From a virus, in the IMG/VR virus record IMGVR_UViG_3300044971_001115, positions 1 through 55,345 of that record: a stretch of 55,345 nt of DNA; one strand, 5' to 3'. Within the stretch, counting starts at the first letter, position 1. Each line of letters opens with the position of its first letter. Of the stretch, positions 1 to 7,276 are shown in pieces. The notes below the pieces were generated by a model that was given only the letters and a program-made list of their open reading frames with translations, did not search any database and had not been told where the DNA came from. A program made the translations under genes and the position numbers.

Positions 1-215
1 CGTGGGTAGTGGGTATGTAGGTGTAGGTAGGCGTGTATGGGTGTGTATAAGTGTGGATAGGCTCTATATGCCCACACGGCCCTCCCTTTTGACTTATCAA
101 TGACCTACCTGGCCTGGGTTAGTACCCTGATTGTGTTTGTATTGGCCCTGGTGGCTGCTTAGGTACTCTTTGTATGCCTGGATAGGGGCCCGGCTCGCTC
201 CTGAGCCCTGCTTAG

Positions 216-235
216 CCCTTAGTAGCCCCTAAGGG
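216..235. repeat. Inverted repeat, 7-bp stem
   Basis: CCCTTAG at 216-222 is perfectly complementary to CTAAGGG at 229-235, with a 6-nt loop. No T-tract follows, so it is not a typical intrinsic terminator. It could be a protein-binding or structural site in the left gene-free region. Confidence 0.4.
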
Positions 236-401
236 GGCCTAGGTGGGAGAATATTTGCTGCCTATTTGACCCTATAGGCCTGGCTAGGGGCAGCAGTAGG
301 CGAAAAAGGGGTCGGCCTCGGCTCGGGTGGCTGGTTATTCCTGTATATCTCATTGTCTATGTCCCTAGCCATTTCTACCTGCTTTGTGTGTTTCTATCTC
401 T

Positions 402-478
402 TTCTTTGTTTTGTTCTTTGTTTTAATCTCTACTTCTTTCTCTATTTACTTCTTTATTTAAAACTTTTTCTTTGTTTT
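402..478 (+). repeat. Three copies of an 11-nt pyrimidine-rich repeat
   Basis: The word TTCTTTGTTTT occurs exactly at 402-412, 414-424 and 468-478 inside a long C/T-rich tract. The first two copies are separated by one base, and the third is 43 bases further on. Possible roles are a packaging-protein binding array or an easily melted element. Simple low complexity is the main alternative. Confidence 0.4.
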
Positions 479-753
479 CTTTTATCTCTTTCTTATTAAT
501 GTCTTTTTATTGACATATCTTGTCTATCTTTTCCCTTTTTACAAAAGATATTTTTATCGACCTTAACCCCGGTTTAGGAAACAATTATGCAAGTGCTCAA
601 AAACAACAACTGCCGTATGACCGACCAAAAGCACCTAGCGGTCAATATAGCATAGTACGAAAAAAGTGCCACCCCCTCTTTTCAAAAATACAAAATCCGG
701 CTCCACAAATTTTCAAAAAAATCGTCCAGAACTATACCCTACCAATGTCAAAT

Positions 754-783
754 TTGACACGAAATAGCAAACGCCCCTATTAT
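754..783 (+). promoter_or_regulatory. Consensus sigma-70/SigA-type promoter P1
   Basis: TTGACA at 754-759 and TATTAT at 778-783 are separated by 18 nt: a perfect -35 and a 5/6 -10. Transcription should start near 790. An intrinsic terminator begins only about 20 nt later, so most transcripts should stop after roughly 55 nt unless they read through into the cell-wall hydrolase gene at 939. Confidence 0.65.
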
Positions 784-809
784 GGTCATGTTATCCTTAT
801 AAGACGGAG

Positions 810-846
810 AGCACGTTCTTTCAATAAAAGAAAGGATGTGCTTTTT
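810..846 (+). terminator. Intrinsic terminator/attenuator directly after P1
   Basis: A 13-bp stem (810-822 with 830-842, including two G-U pairs) closes a 7-nt A-rich loop and is followed by a T run at 842-846. The T run on the + strand and its absence on the other side give the orientation. Being only about 20 nt from the predicted start of P1, it would produce a short leader RNA or act as an attenuator. Confidence 0.7.
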
Positions 847-938
847 CGTATCTGGTAACACATACAACTGAATAGCGAAAACAAGTCAACCAAGACAAAA
901 CACAGCCAAGTACTAACGCAAGGAAAGGTAGGCTGAAT

Positions 939-1544
939 ATGAAATGGCTAATTGGAATAGTCACTGTTGCAATCTCGCTGGGAACACCAGGGTGTACCAC
1001 ACCCCAACCAGCGGTAGCAACACAGTTTGTATTTGCTGAGACGGACACCCCCATACTCAGCGGTGAGATATCTACAAACACCTCTTTGAAGGCTCCAGTA
1101 ATGGGACTCGCAAGTTTGCAAGTTCAACTAAAGGAATCGATAAGAGCAGCTAAGTTAATAGAGAACGCAGCTAAAATCTATGTCGCAGTGGAGAAGCTCA
1201 AAAAGTACTCAGGCAAAACCTGGTACGCATTTGGCGGATCCACCCCACGCGGCTGGGACTGCTCAGGTCTAATTCTTTGGACCTACAAGCAGGCAGGCGT
1301 AACTCTATATCACTTAGCGTCCGTGCAGAGAAACTCAGGCAAAAAGGTTAAGACACCTAAAGTCGGAGATTTAGTATCATTCAGCTACGGACGAGGATAC
1401 ATGGGCCACATTGGCATCTATGTTGGAAATGACAAGTTTATTCACTCTGTCAAACGTGGTGTCCGCACCACCACTGAAAGCGTGAGCAAGTTTGCCAAGA
1501 ACATGGGAGCCAAGGCGGTTTACACCCGCATCCTCCCAAACTAG
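939..1544 (+). CDS. NlpC/P60 cell-wall peptidase (endolysin-like), with N-terminal export signal
   Basis: This 201-aa protein carries an NlpC/P60 cysteine peptidase domain from about residue 88 to the end. Members cleave peptide bonds in the peptidoglycan stem, commonly the D-Glu to diamino-acid bond. The catalytic Cys is C108 in GWDCSGL, the His is H157 in GHIGIYVG, and H169 in FIHS is a candidate third residue. Residues 1-20 are a hydrophobic export-type signal ending in GTPGC, a poor lipobox; the following segment (to ~85) is a helical linker. A purine-rich ribosome site lies just upstream of the ATG. A signal-bearing hydrolase beside three tiny membrane proteins suggests a lysis cassette, though a virion-associated or host-entry role is possible. 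Confidence 0.85.
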   Translation: MKWLIGIVTVAISLGTPGCTTPQPAVATQFVFAETDTPILSGEISTNTSLKAPVMGLASLQVQLKESIRAAKLIENAAKIYVAVEKLKKYSGKTWYAFGGSTPRGWDCSGLILWTYKQAGVTLYHLASVQRNSGKKVKTPKVGDLVSFSYGRGYMGHIGIYVGNDKFIHSVKRGVRTTTESVSKFAKNMGAKAVYTRILPN

Positions 1545-1738
1545 CTAAAAGCTACAAAGACCTGGCCACGTCTCAAAACTGGCCACCTAAAACCTAATGA
1601 CGACTTTCTAGAATGTGTCGGTCTTAGGGCTATCCAAGTGAGCGATTAAAAACTTGGCGTTGGCAGTGAGGTCTAACCGGGCAACTTGTTAGAGGAAGCA
1701 CGATAAACTGCCCCTTTTATTTCCCCCCGACGTAGTGA
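1545..1738. other. Intergenic region with hairpins
   Basis: No gene or tRNA is apparent. CCAAGT at 1634-1639 pairs with ACTTGG at 1652-1657 around a 12-nt loop. GGGCA near 1678 can pair with TGCCC just before a T-rich stretch near 1714-1722, which may act as a weak terminator for the hydrolase gene. A promoter-like -10 sits at the right edge (1739). Confidence 0.3.
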
Positions 1739-1750
1739 TATAGTTAGACC
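1739..1750 (+). promoter_or_regulatory. -10 element placed for leaderless expression of the 54-aa gene
   Basis: TATAGT at 1739-1744 is followed by exactly 6 nt and then the ATG at 1751. No Shine-Dalgarno sequence is visible. A -10 in this position puts the transcription start on or next to the start codon, as in leaderless actinobacterial mRNAs. No clear -35 is seen. The same geometry recurs at 3429, 18912 and 41233. Confidence 0.45.
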
Positions 1751-1915
1751 ATGCAAAAAGTAATAGACGCCCTTATTCTGATCCCCTACATTTTCTATGC
1801 AGTGGCTCTCGTCTACAGTCTATATGCTATACTGATTCCCCGTACCCCGAAAGAGGAGCTAACCCCTCTCCTCGGTGTAGTCACCCCTCAAGAAGAAAAG
1901 ACACCAATCAAATGA
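1751..1915 (+). CDS. Tiny single-pass membrane protein (54 aa)
   Basis: This 54-aa protein has one hydrophobic segment at about residues 7-29 (starting ALILIPYIFYAV) and a short charged C-terminal tail (PKEE...EEKTPIK). Its stop overlaps the next start in an ATGA arrangement, indicating co-translation. It lies downstream of the NlpC/P60 hydrolase, where holins or other lysis accessory membrane proteins are often found; that role is only inferred. A promoter-like -10 six nt before the ATG, with no Shine-Dalgarno, suggests leaderless translation. Confidence 0.6.
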   Translation: MQKVIDALILIPYIFYAVALVYSLYAILIPRTPKEELTPLLGVVTPQEEKTPIK

Positions 1916-2082
1916 CCAACTTCATCCTCTGGATTCGTTCCTTTCGAATCCTGCCCCTGCTTTCTATACTATTAATAGTGGCGTCCATCGTTCTCGCCCT
2001 ATCCGACTCCGCCACCAAGACAGTCGTCCAAGTCCTAGCACTATCTGCTATCGCCCTAGCCGTTCTTTCGAGTAAAGAGTAG
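1912..2082 (+). CDS. Tiny two-segment membrane protein (56 aa), holin-like
   Basis: This 56-aa protein has two hydrophobic segments, about residues 13-31 and 38-53, joined by a short polar turn (SDSATKT). The N-terminus carries basic residues (WIRSFR). The ATG overlaps the previous stop by 4 nt. Two short membrane segments beside a wall hydrolase fit a small class II holin-like protein, but nothing in the sequence proves that function. Confidence 0.55.
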   Translation: MTNFILWIRSFRILPLLSILLIVASIVLALSDSATKTVVQVLALSAIALAVLSSKE

Positions 2083-2085
2083 AAA

Positions 2086-2232
2086 ATGTTAATAGCGGTT
2101 CTTATGGCAGTTCTGATAATTGCACTGGTTTCTTTAGCCGTCTTGACAGCACTAGCATTGTTTGTTATATTCATAAGCGGCGGTGACCCGACTTATTATC
2201 TAGACGGCGTCGACCTCGACCCAGATAACTAA
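2086..2232 (+). CDS. Tiny single-pass membrane protein (48 aa) with acidic tail
   Basis: This 48-aa protein is one long hydrophobic stretch (residues 2-28, starting LIAVLMAVLIIALV) followed by an acidic tail (GGDP...DGVDLDPDN). It starts 3 nt after the previous stop, so the three small genes form a tight cluster. A sigma-70-type promoter (2143-2171) lies inside its coding sequence. A role in membrane disruption or superinfection control is conceivable but not shown. Confidence 0.5.
   Translation: MLIAVLMAVLIIALVSLAVLTALALFVIFISGGDPTYYLDGVDLDPDN
2143..2171 (+). promoter_or_regulatory. Sigma-70/SigA-type promoter P2
   Basis: TTGACA at 2143-2148 and TATATT at 2166-2171 are separated by 17 nt: a perfect -35 and a 5/6 -10. 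It lies within the 48-aa membrane gene and would start transcripts near 2178, giving an ~80-nt leader for the gene at 2259. Confidence 0.55.
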
Positions 2233-2258
2233 ATAGAAAGAAGGAAAATAAAATCGAA

Positions 2259-2549
2259 ATGGCAAAAAGTATCCGTATACGAGTAGACAGTGCCGACGAG
2301 CTGCGAGACGTGCTCTACCAATCAGGAGTATTTAATATGTCTGATTGTTCAGTGGAAATTTCATGCAGCATGGAAAACCCGGAAGATGAAGTCAACAAAA
2401 TGTTTGAAATCATCAAGTACGCAATTCACGTTGTTGGCACAAGCTACGTCCCAGACGAGGACATCCACGACTACCGAGTTGTAGTACACGAAGTTACACC
2501 TCCATACATGAAGAAAACTGCCCGCCCAAGAATCCAGGGAAATAACTAA
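2259..2549 (+). CDS. Hypothetical protein, 96 aa
   Basis: I do not recognise this family. The 96-aa protein is acidic in its middle, has alternating charged and hydrophobic residues typical of a small alpha/beta fold (starting KSIRIRVDSADELRDVL), and ends in a basic tail (MKKTARPRIQ). There is no signal peptide or membrane segment. A purine-rich AGAAGGA lies about 15 nt before the ATG, further away than ideal. It sits between the membrane-protein cluster and the helix-turn-helix gene and is probably driven by promoter P2. Confidence 0.7.
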   Translation: MAKSIRIRVDSADELRDVLYQSGVFNMSDCSVEISCSMENPEDEVNKMFEIIKYAIHVVGTSYVPDEDIHDYRVVVHEVTPPYMKKTARPRIQGNN

Positions 2550-2550
2550 C

Positions 2551-2587
2551 TTGACAAACAGAAAGCATAAGCTGTAAAGTGATCATT
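2551..2587 (+). promoter_or_regulatory. Consensus promoter P3, leaderless for the helix-turn-helix gene
   Basis: A perfect TTGACA at 2551-2556 and TAAAGT at 2575-2580 are 18 nt apart; 7 nt then separate the -10 from the ATG at 2588. The predicted transcription start coincides with the start codon and no Shine-Dalgarno is present. This favours the ATG at 2588 over the in-frame GTG at 2579, which overlaps the -10. Confidence 0.6.
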
Positions 2588-3139
2588 ATGACAACGACAA
2601 ACTACGTAAAGAAAAACCAGACCCTTCCAACTCACATTCACGACGAGTTCGAAAACATCGGGAACACAGACGCACGTGATCAGCTCATCCGAGCACTTCG
2701 CGAATCGGGATGGACTCTAGAGTCAATCTCAGAAGCATCTGGCATTACCCGCGAACGCGTTCGCCAGATTGCGAAGATGAAGGACAACGGTTTTCCTATC
2801 CTTGTAGAAATTCCAGACCCTCCAGTAAAGCCAGAGCGTCCAAAGCCTGTTTACGTTGAACCAACCGAAAAGACGCTAGCTCGTCTTCTAGAGTTGCAGC
2901 CATACGCACAGCAGGTCCGCTCGAACGGCAAGAAGTACCGCGAAGAGGCAGAAGAGTATACAGCCCTTCTCAACCACGCTCACACCGTTGAAGGCGTTAC
3001 TCTGTACCGTCTAGCAAAACGTCTCGGCGTAACTCACGGTGCTCTCCGCTTCCGCCTTGTACGCTACGGCTACAAGACTCCAGTTACCGCAACCTCGAAG
3101 GTATACACTCCGATCGTTGACGAGAACCGCGTCAAGTGA
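2588..3139 (+). CDS. DNA-binding protein with two helix-turn-helix motifs (candidate small terminase)
   Basis: This 183-aa protein contains two helix-turn-helix motifs. The first, near residues 43-66, reads GWTLESISEASGITRERVRQ and resembles sigma-70 region 4. The second, near residues 140-165, includes LYRLAKRLGVTHGALRFRL. A proline/basic linker (EIPDPPVKPERPKP) separates them. The position two genes before the large terminase suggests the DNA-recognising small terminase subunit; a transcription regulator is the alternative. I chose the ATG at 2588 because P3 places the mRNA start there. The C-terminus overlaps the next start by 4 nt (GTGA). Confidence 0.75.
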   Translation: MTTTNYVKKNQTLPTHIHDEFENIGNTDARDQLIRALRESGWTLESISEASGITRERVRQIAKMKDNGFPILVEIPDPPVKPERPKPVYVEPTEKTLARLLELQPYAQQVRSNGKKYREEAEEYTALLNHAHTVEGVTLYRLAKRLGVTHGALRFRLVRYGYKTPVTATSKVYTPIVDENRVK

Positions 3140-3426
3140 CGATTGTATATCCTAAACCTCCAAAGCTCTACGATGTAAACGGGCGGTACTACACCGCTGC
3201 AGATATTCGAACTCAGGGCGTTGGAGAGAACTTCACTGTGCTGAACCCGGAGGACGGTTACCGCAAGGATAACCGCCTCTGGTTCGGTCACTGCTCCGAA
3301 TGCGGAGAACGCGTCACCAGCTCTAGCATTGACGGAATACTTTGGAAACATTCAGTGACCCCGCCTAGTGGAAGCCCTACGGCAACTGTTGACGTCAGCT
3401 ACTGCCCTGACGGTCCTATTAACTAG
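3136..3426 (+). CDS. Small Cys-motif protein (96 aa), possible zinc ribbon
   Basis: The gene starts with GTG, overlapping the upstream TGA by 4 nt, so it is translationally coupled to the helix-turn-helix gene. The 96-aa product has a CxxC motif (GHCSECGERV) near residue 52, a downstream His (WKH) and another Cys (YCPDG) near the C-terminus, compatible with a single zinc-binding site. It has no membrane segment. No family is recognised; the place between the putative small and large terminases suggests a DNA-packaging accessory, but this is inference only. Confidence 0.7.
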   Translation: MTIVYPKPPKLYDVNGRYYTAADIRTQGVGENFTVLNPEDGYRKDNRLWFGHCSECGERVTSSSIDGILWKHSVTPPSGSPTATVDVSYCPDGPIN

Positions 3427-3428
3427 GA

Positions 3429-3440
3429 TAGAATAGACCA
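3429..3440 (+). promoter_or_regulatory. -10 element placed for leaderless expression of the terminase gene
   Basis: TAGAAT at 3429-3434, 6 nt, then ATG at 3441. A partial -35 (CTGACG, 3407-3412) lies 16 nt upstream. No properly spaced Shine-Dalgarno is present. The six bases between -10 and ATG (AGACCA) resemble those before the ATG at 1751. Confidence 0.45.
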
Positions 3441-4844
3441 ATGGGAAAAAGTATTATGGAGCAGCTCTCACTCCTTCCAGTTGAAGAGCGTGAAGAAGCT
3501 CTAGCAGGTATGGACCCAGAGGTCTTGCTTTGGGACTGGTCCGTTTGGGGCCGTCCAGAGCAGCAAGCTCCATCAGGCGACTGGAACATTTGGCTTGTAC
3601 TAGCAGGTCGTGGTTTCGGTAAGACTCGTCTCGCGTCTGAGTGGGTTCGTGAAGAAGCCAAATACACTAATACTGGCCAACGTCGATTCGGACTTGTTGC
3701 CCGTACTGCCGCAGACGTTCGTGACGTTATCGTTGAAGGTGAGTCGGGAATCCTAAACGTTACCCCTCCTTCCGAGCGTCCACTCTATGAGCCTTCGAAG
3801 CGTCGCCTCACCTGGCCAAACGGGAACACAGCCACACTCTTTACCGCTGACGAACCAGATGGTTTGCGTGGTCCTCAGTTCACCCACGCCTGGGGCGATG
3901 AGATTGCAGCCTGGAGACAGACTCCTGATGCCGCAGGTATGACCGCGTTCGACAACTTACGTGTTGGTACCCGTCTTGGTGCCCACCCAAAGATCCTTGT
4001 TACCACCACCCCGAAGCGTACTCCGCTTCTCTACAAACTTATTGAAGAGTCCATGAAGAGCGAGATTGTAAAAATCACTCGTGGTTCGACCATGGACAAC
4101 GCTGGAAACCTTTCTGGTGCCTATCTAGATACCATGCTCGGCGTTTACGAAGGAACCTCGCTTGCCCGTCAGGAACTTTACGGTGAAATGCTTGAAGCCA
4201 TGGAAGGTGCTCTGTGGACCGAGGAAATGATCGAGCGTGGACGCGAACGTAGTATGCCTCAGTTCACCCCACTACGCTGTATCGGCGTTGACCCTTCGGT
4301 TGCCGAAAACCCTAAAGATGAGTGTGGAATCGTTGTTGTTGGCTCAACTGCCGAGCACGACCTCTACAAGCGTCAAGCCTGGGTCCTCGAAGACGCCTCC
4401 ATCTTAGGTTCTCCGACCGTTTGGGCCCAAAAAGTGGTAGAAATGGCCCGTAAATGGGGCTGTCCAGTGATTGCTGAAGTAAACCAGGGTGGTGCTCTGG
4501 TCCGAAATGCCATTAATACCATCGATCCGACCATTAAAGTGCTAGAAGTTCACTCAAAACAGGGAAAACAGCTCCGTGCAGAGCCAATTACCCTCGCATA
4601 TGAGCAAAATCGTGTCCACCACGTCCACTACCTACCTGATTTAGAGACTCAGATGATTTCTTGGGTTCCAGGTGAGGGAAAGTCCCCTGACCGCGTCGAC
4701 GCATTGGTTCACGCCCTCACTGCCCTACTAATTAAGCCCCCTCTAGGCTTTTCAGGCGGTAAAATCCGTGCAAAGAGCCTTGCAGACCGTAAAATCCCTG
4801 GAATTAACCCATCTAGGGCCGGAGGGATCTTCAGAATCCGATGA
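3441..4844 (+). CDS. terL: Terminase large subunit (packaging ATPase and nuclease)
   Basis: This 467-aa protein is the DNA-packaging motor subunit; length and motif order match the family. The Walker A loop is GRGFGKT at residues 56-62, and a Walker B-like hydrophobic stretch ending in GDE lies near 155. The C-terminal RNase H-fold nuclease shows its acidic residues at D284 (GVDPS) and at D417 and D420 (SPDRVDALVHAL). It would cut concatemeric DNA and drive it through the portal encoded 650 nt downstream. No Shine-Dalgarno is present; a -10 box six nt upstream suggests a leaderless start. Confidence 0.96.
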   Translation: MGKSIMEQLSLLPVEEREEALAGMDPEVLLWDWSVWGRPEQQAPSGDWNIWLVLAGRGFGKTRLASEWVREEAKYTNTGQRRFGLVARTAADVRDVIVEGESGILNVTPPSERPLYEPSKRRLTWPNGNTATLFTADEPDGLRGPQFTHAWGDEIAAWRQTPDAAGMTAFDNLRVGTRLGAHPKILVTTTPKRTPLLYKLIEESMKSEIVKITRGSTMDNAGNLSGAYLDTMLGVYEGTSLARQELYGEMLEAMEGALWTEEMIERGRERSMPQFTPLRCIGVDPSVAENPKDECGIVVVGSTAEHDLYKRQAWVLEDASILGSPTVWAQKVVEMARKWGCPVIAEVNQGGALVRNAINTIDPTIKVLEVHSKQGKQLRAEPITLAYEQNRVHHVHYLPDLETQMISWVPGEGKSPDRVDALVHALTALLIKPPLGFSGGKIRAKSLADRKIPGINPSRAGGIFRIR

Positions 4845-5191
4845 AAATCATTCATGACATCTTTCCAGCCAAGCTTGTTGTTGCTCCAGAGGGCTTAACT
4901 GCGTCTGTTGACGAGCTAACCATCAAACCAGCGACCCGCGGAGCCTATTTGGTCGATGCAGCACGAGTAATCATCACAGATTTGCTTGTTGTAATCGCTC
5001 AAGACTCTCCAGAGGGCCCGAGAATCATTTTTCAAGAGAAATATACATCATTTGTTAAGGGAGATCCAAGCAGAGTTGTAACTGCGAGCGGAAAAATGGT
5101 AGTATACGAGCGTGACAGCAACTGCGGGTGTGGTTCTCGCCTCCGCAGCTGGAATGTTACCCGTACTCTGTACTCGATTCAAGGAGAATAG
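4841..5191 (+). CDS. Hypothetical protein with C-terminal CxCG motif (116 aa)
   Basis: The ATG overlaps the terminase stop by 4 nt (ATGA), so the two are co-translated. The 116-aa product is mostly beta-like and ends in a conserved-looking SNCGCGSRLRSW motif near residues 92-103, which may bind a metal. No membrane segment is present. Small proteins with such a terminal Cys motif next to terminase genes occur in actinophages to my recollection, but I know no function for them. Confidence 0.8.
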   Translation: MKIIHDIFPAKLVVAPEGLTASVDELTIKPATRGAYLVDAARVIITDLLVVIAQDSPEGPRIIFQEKYTSFVKGDPSRVVTASGKMVVYERDSNCGCGSRLRSWNVTRTLYSIQGE

Positions 5192-5481
5192 TGCCAATCG
5201 ACCCGTTTTTCTACCTAATCCTCTGTCTAGGTGCCTATCGAGCAACGCGTTTAGTAACTACCGATGAAATTACCGAGCCAATCCGTAACTGGATCTGGAA
5301 AAAGTGGCCACCGAGCACCAAGTTCGGCTACTTGTTTACTTGCAACTGGTGCACAGGCATGTGGGTATCCACTATGCTTGTAGTAGGTGCCTTGTTGGTC
5401 CCTACAGCCACATATGTGGTATCATTAGTACTGTCCACATCTGCGATTGTTGGTCTAATTTCGGCCCACCTTGATCGCTAA
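5191..5481 (+). CDS. DUF1360-like membrane protein (96 aa)
   Basis: I start this at the GTG at 5191 because AAGGAGAA lies just upstream (5181-5188); a further in-frame ATG at 5128 would overlap the previous gene by 64 nt. The product has an N-terminal hydrophobic segment (FFYLILCLGAYRATRLV), a conserved CNWCTGMWVS motif near residues 51-60, and two closely spaced C-terminal membrane segments. The CxxC-GMW motif between membrane segments is characteristic of the DUF1360 family. The function is unknown; the location between terminase and portal is unusual for a membrane protein. Confidence 0.85.
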   Translation: MPIDPFFYLILCLGAYRATRLVTTDEITEPIRNWIWKKWPPSTKFGYLFTCNWCTGMWVSTMLVVGALLVPTATYVVSLVLSTSAIVGLISAHLDR

Positions 5482-5497
5482 TACATAGGAGCTATCC

Positions 5498-7273
5498 TTG
5501 GGAATTTTTAAGAAAAACTCGGAGCCAGAAAAGCAGCGTAGATCCGCTCCTGGCGTTCGTGCGACTGCTCCAAGAACTGCAACCTCGGTAGCCCCTGGTA
5601 TCTCTGTAGACTCTTTTGGTTTGGTCTACGCTGAGCCTGCTGCCTTTGGCACTCCACGTGCTCTTACTGCTGCTGCAGCCCAACTTAAGATTGGTGACAA
5701 GGGCGAGGCCGAACTCTTTAAAGCTCGCCGCCAGTCTGCCTCCTCTAGCTGGCAGACCGAAGCCTGGGAATACTACGACTCAATTGGTGAAGTCAAGTAC
5801 GCCTTCAACCTTGTTGCGTCTGTTGTGTCTCGCATCCGTCTTTATGCTGCAATTGTTGAAGACCCAGCCGAAGCACCAATTCCAGTAGACAAGTCTTCTA
5901 AGATTGACCCGCAGCTTGGAGCCGCAGCTCAGCGTGCCCTTGCTCGCCTAGACAGTGCTTACGGAGGTCAGGCAGGTCTTCTCAAGGACGCTGCTCTGAA
6001 CTTGCAAGTTACTGGTGAATGCCACCTAGTCCAGATTCCAGAGCGAATTGGAACCGGATTGCCAGAGACCTGGGATATCCGTTCTGTTGACGAACTTCAG
6101 ATTGATGCAAAAGGTAACTTCGTTATCCAGCCACGTCGCGAAGTTGGTGGCGGTGTCCCTTCAGCCATGTCCGCTGGTAAGGGTGCAATCCGTCTACCAG
6201 GTGATGCTTTTATTGGCCGTATTTGGAAGGCCCACCCACGCTACTCACAAGAGGCTGACAGCTCGCTACGCGGCCTTTTGGACCTGTGTGCGGAATTGCT
6301 CCTACTGAACCGTACCTTCCGTGCCACGGCCCGTTCTCGCCTCAATGCGGGTGCTTTGTACCTGCCTGATGGTCTTTCGGTTGCAGCTAGCCCAGACCCA
6401 GACTATCCTTACGACGAGGATGGCAACTACAACGAGCAGTATAACCCTGAAGAGGCTGCTGACGACTTCGAAGACCAGCTCATCGACGCGATGACCACTC
6501 CGATTAAGGACGAGGACTCGGCGTCTGCTGTTGTTCCACTTATCATCCGTGGTCCTGCTGAACTTGGCGACAAGATTAAGCAGTTTAAGTTCGAGCGTTC
6601 ATTCGACGCGTCTCTTGTTCAGCGTGCTGACCGCGTGCTTGAGCGAATCATGCAGGGTCTTGATGTCCCTAAGGACATCGTTTCCGGTCTAGCCAACGTT
6701 AAGTACTCAAACGCACTTCAGATTGACGAGTCTCTTTACAAGGCCCACATCGAACCTCTGATGCTTCTGATTGTAGATGCGTTTACTGTTGTCTACCTAC
6801 GCCCTTACCTAATCGCTAACGGCTACCCAGAGGCTGACGTTCGCCGTCTTCACATCTGGTACGACCCAAGCCAGGTTGCTACTCGTAACGACCGTGCGAC
6901 AGATGCAGACGCTGGCTTCGACAAGATGGCTGTTTCTTACGACACATGGCGTCGTGCTCACGGCTTCTCGGACCAGGACGCTCCAACCCCTCAGGAGCTT
7001 GCACTTCGTCTAATCATCAACAAGGGTGCCATCACTCCAGAGCTAACCGAGGCTATGCTTTCGGCCGTAGCTCCAGAGATCATGGAACTTGTTAAAGACG
7101 TGTCTCAGGCAAACAACCCAGCTCCAATGCCTGGTAATATTGAAGATATACTTCAGGGAGGCCAGCCCGGTGCTGCTCCTGGAGCTCCTGTAGCTCCACC
7201 AGTTCCGCTGGCTGAACCTACACCTGCAGCTCCAGCTGCTCCACCTGTTCCACTAGCCGAGCCAGAGGTTTAA
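5498..7273 (+). CDS. Portal protein
   Basis: The portal forms the dodecameric ring at one capsid vertex through which DNA enters and leaves. The 591-aa length and the position directly after the terminase fit. The sequence has typical portal features: an N-terminal alpha/beta region, a long central helical region (LVQRADRVLERIMQGL followed by PKDIVSGL) and a C-terminal Ala/Pro-rich tail with a repeated PPVPLAEP motif. Translation starts at TTG 5498, supported by AGGAG at 5487-5491. The Pro-rich tail may contact the cargo proteins encoded next; this is inference. Confidence 0.9.
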   Translation: MGIFKKNSEPEKQRRSAPGVRATAPRTATSVAPGISVDSFGLVYAEPAAFGTPRALTAAAAQLKIGDKGEAELFKARRQSASSSWQTEAWEYYDSIGEVKYAFNLVASVVSRIRLYAAIVEDPAEAPIPVDKSSKIDPQLGAAAQRALARLDSAYGGQAGLLKDAALNLQVTGECHLVQIPERIGTGLPETWDIRSVDELQIDAKGNFVIQPRREVGGGVPSAMSAGKGAIRLPGDAFIGRIWKAHPRYSQEADSSLRGLLDLCAELLLLNRTFRATARSRLNAGALYLPDGLSVAASPDPDYPYDEDGNYNEQYNPEEAADDFEDQLIDAMTTPIKDEDSASAVVPLIIRGPAELGDKIKQFKFERSFDASLVQRADRVLERIMQGLDVPKDIVSGLANVKYSNALQIDESLYKAHIEPLMLLIVDAFTVVYLRPYLIANGYPEADVRRLHIWYDPSQVATRNDRATDADAGFDKMAVSYDTWRRAHGFSDQDAPTPQELALRLIINKGAITPELTEAMLSAVAPEIMELVKDVSQANNPAPMPGNIEDILQGGQPGAAPGAPVAPPVPLAEPTPAAPAAPPVPLAEPEV

Positions 7274-7276
7274 TAG

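Larger units (their letters stand above)
1..938. other. Gene-free left region upstream of the lysis and packaging genes
   Basis: No convincing gene was found here. Positions 1-60 are strongly G/T-biased with degenerate GTAGG/GTGTA repeats. Positions 180-340 are rich in CCTAGG-like and CCCTTAG-like words, including a perfect 7-bp hairpin (216-222 with 229-235). Positions 365-545 form a long pyrimidine-rich tract on the + strand, with three exact copies of TTCTTTGTTTT at 402-412, 414-424 and 468-478. From 754 a promoter and then a terminator follow. The composition resembles a phage genome end, packaging site or replication-related region, but the sequence alone does not show which. Confidence 0.5.

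Noticed and set aside
510-545. TTGACA at 510-515 as a promoter
   Set aside because: No acceptable -10 occurs 16-18 nt downstream; the region is a C/T tract.
520-858. A 112-aa open frame starting with TTG
   Set aside because: It overlaps the consensus promoter and the intrinsic terminator, has a composition unlike a folded protein and no ribosome site.
939-1000. Lipoprotein anchoring of the NlpC/P60 protein
   Set aside because: The GTPGC site lacks the usual aliphatic residue at -3, so I call it only a general export-type signal.
1621-1720. Possible tRNA in the gap after the hydrolase gene
   Set aside because: The CCAAGT/ACTTGG stem has a 12-nt loop and no cloverleaf, T-loop motif or acceptor stem could be formed.
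5128-5190. Longer N-terminus for the DUF1360-like protein
   Set aside because: The ATG at 5128 lies deep within the previous gene; AAGGAGAA before GTG 5191 and the start of the membrane segment favour the shorter form.
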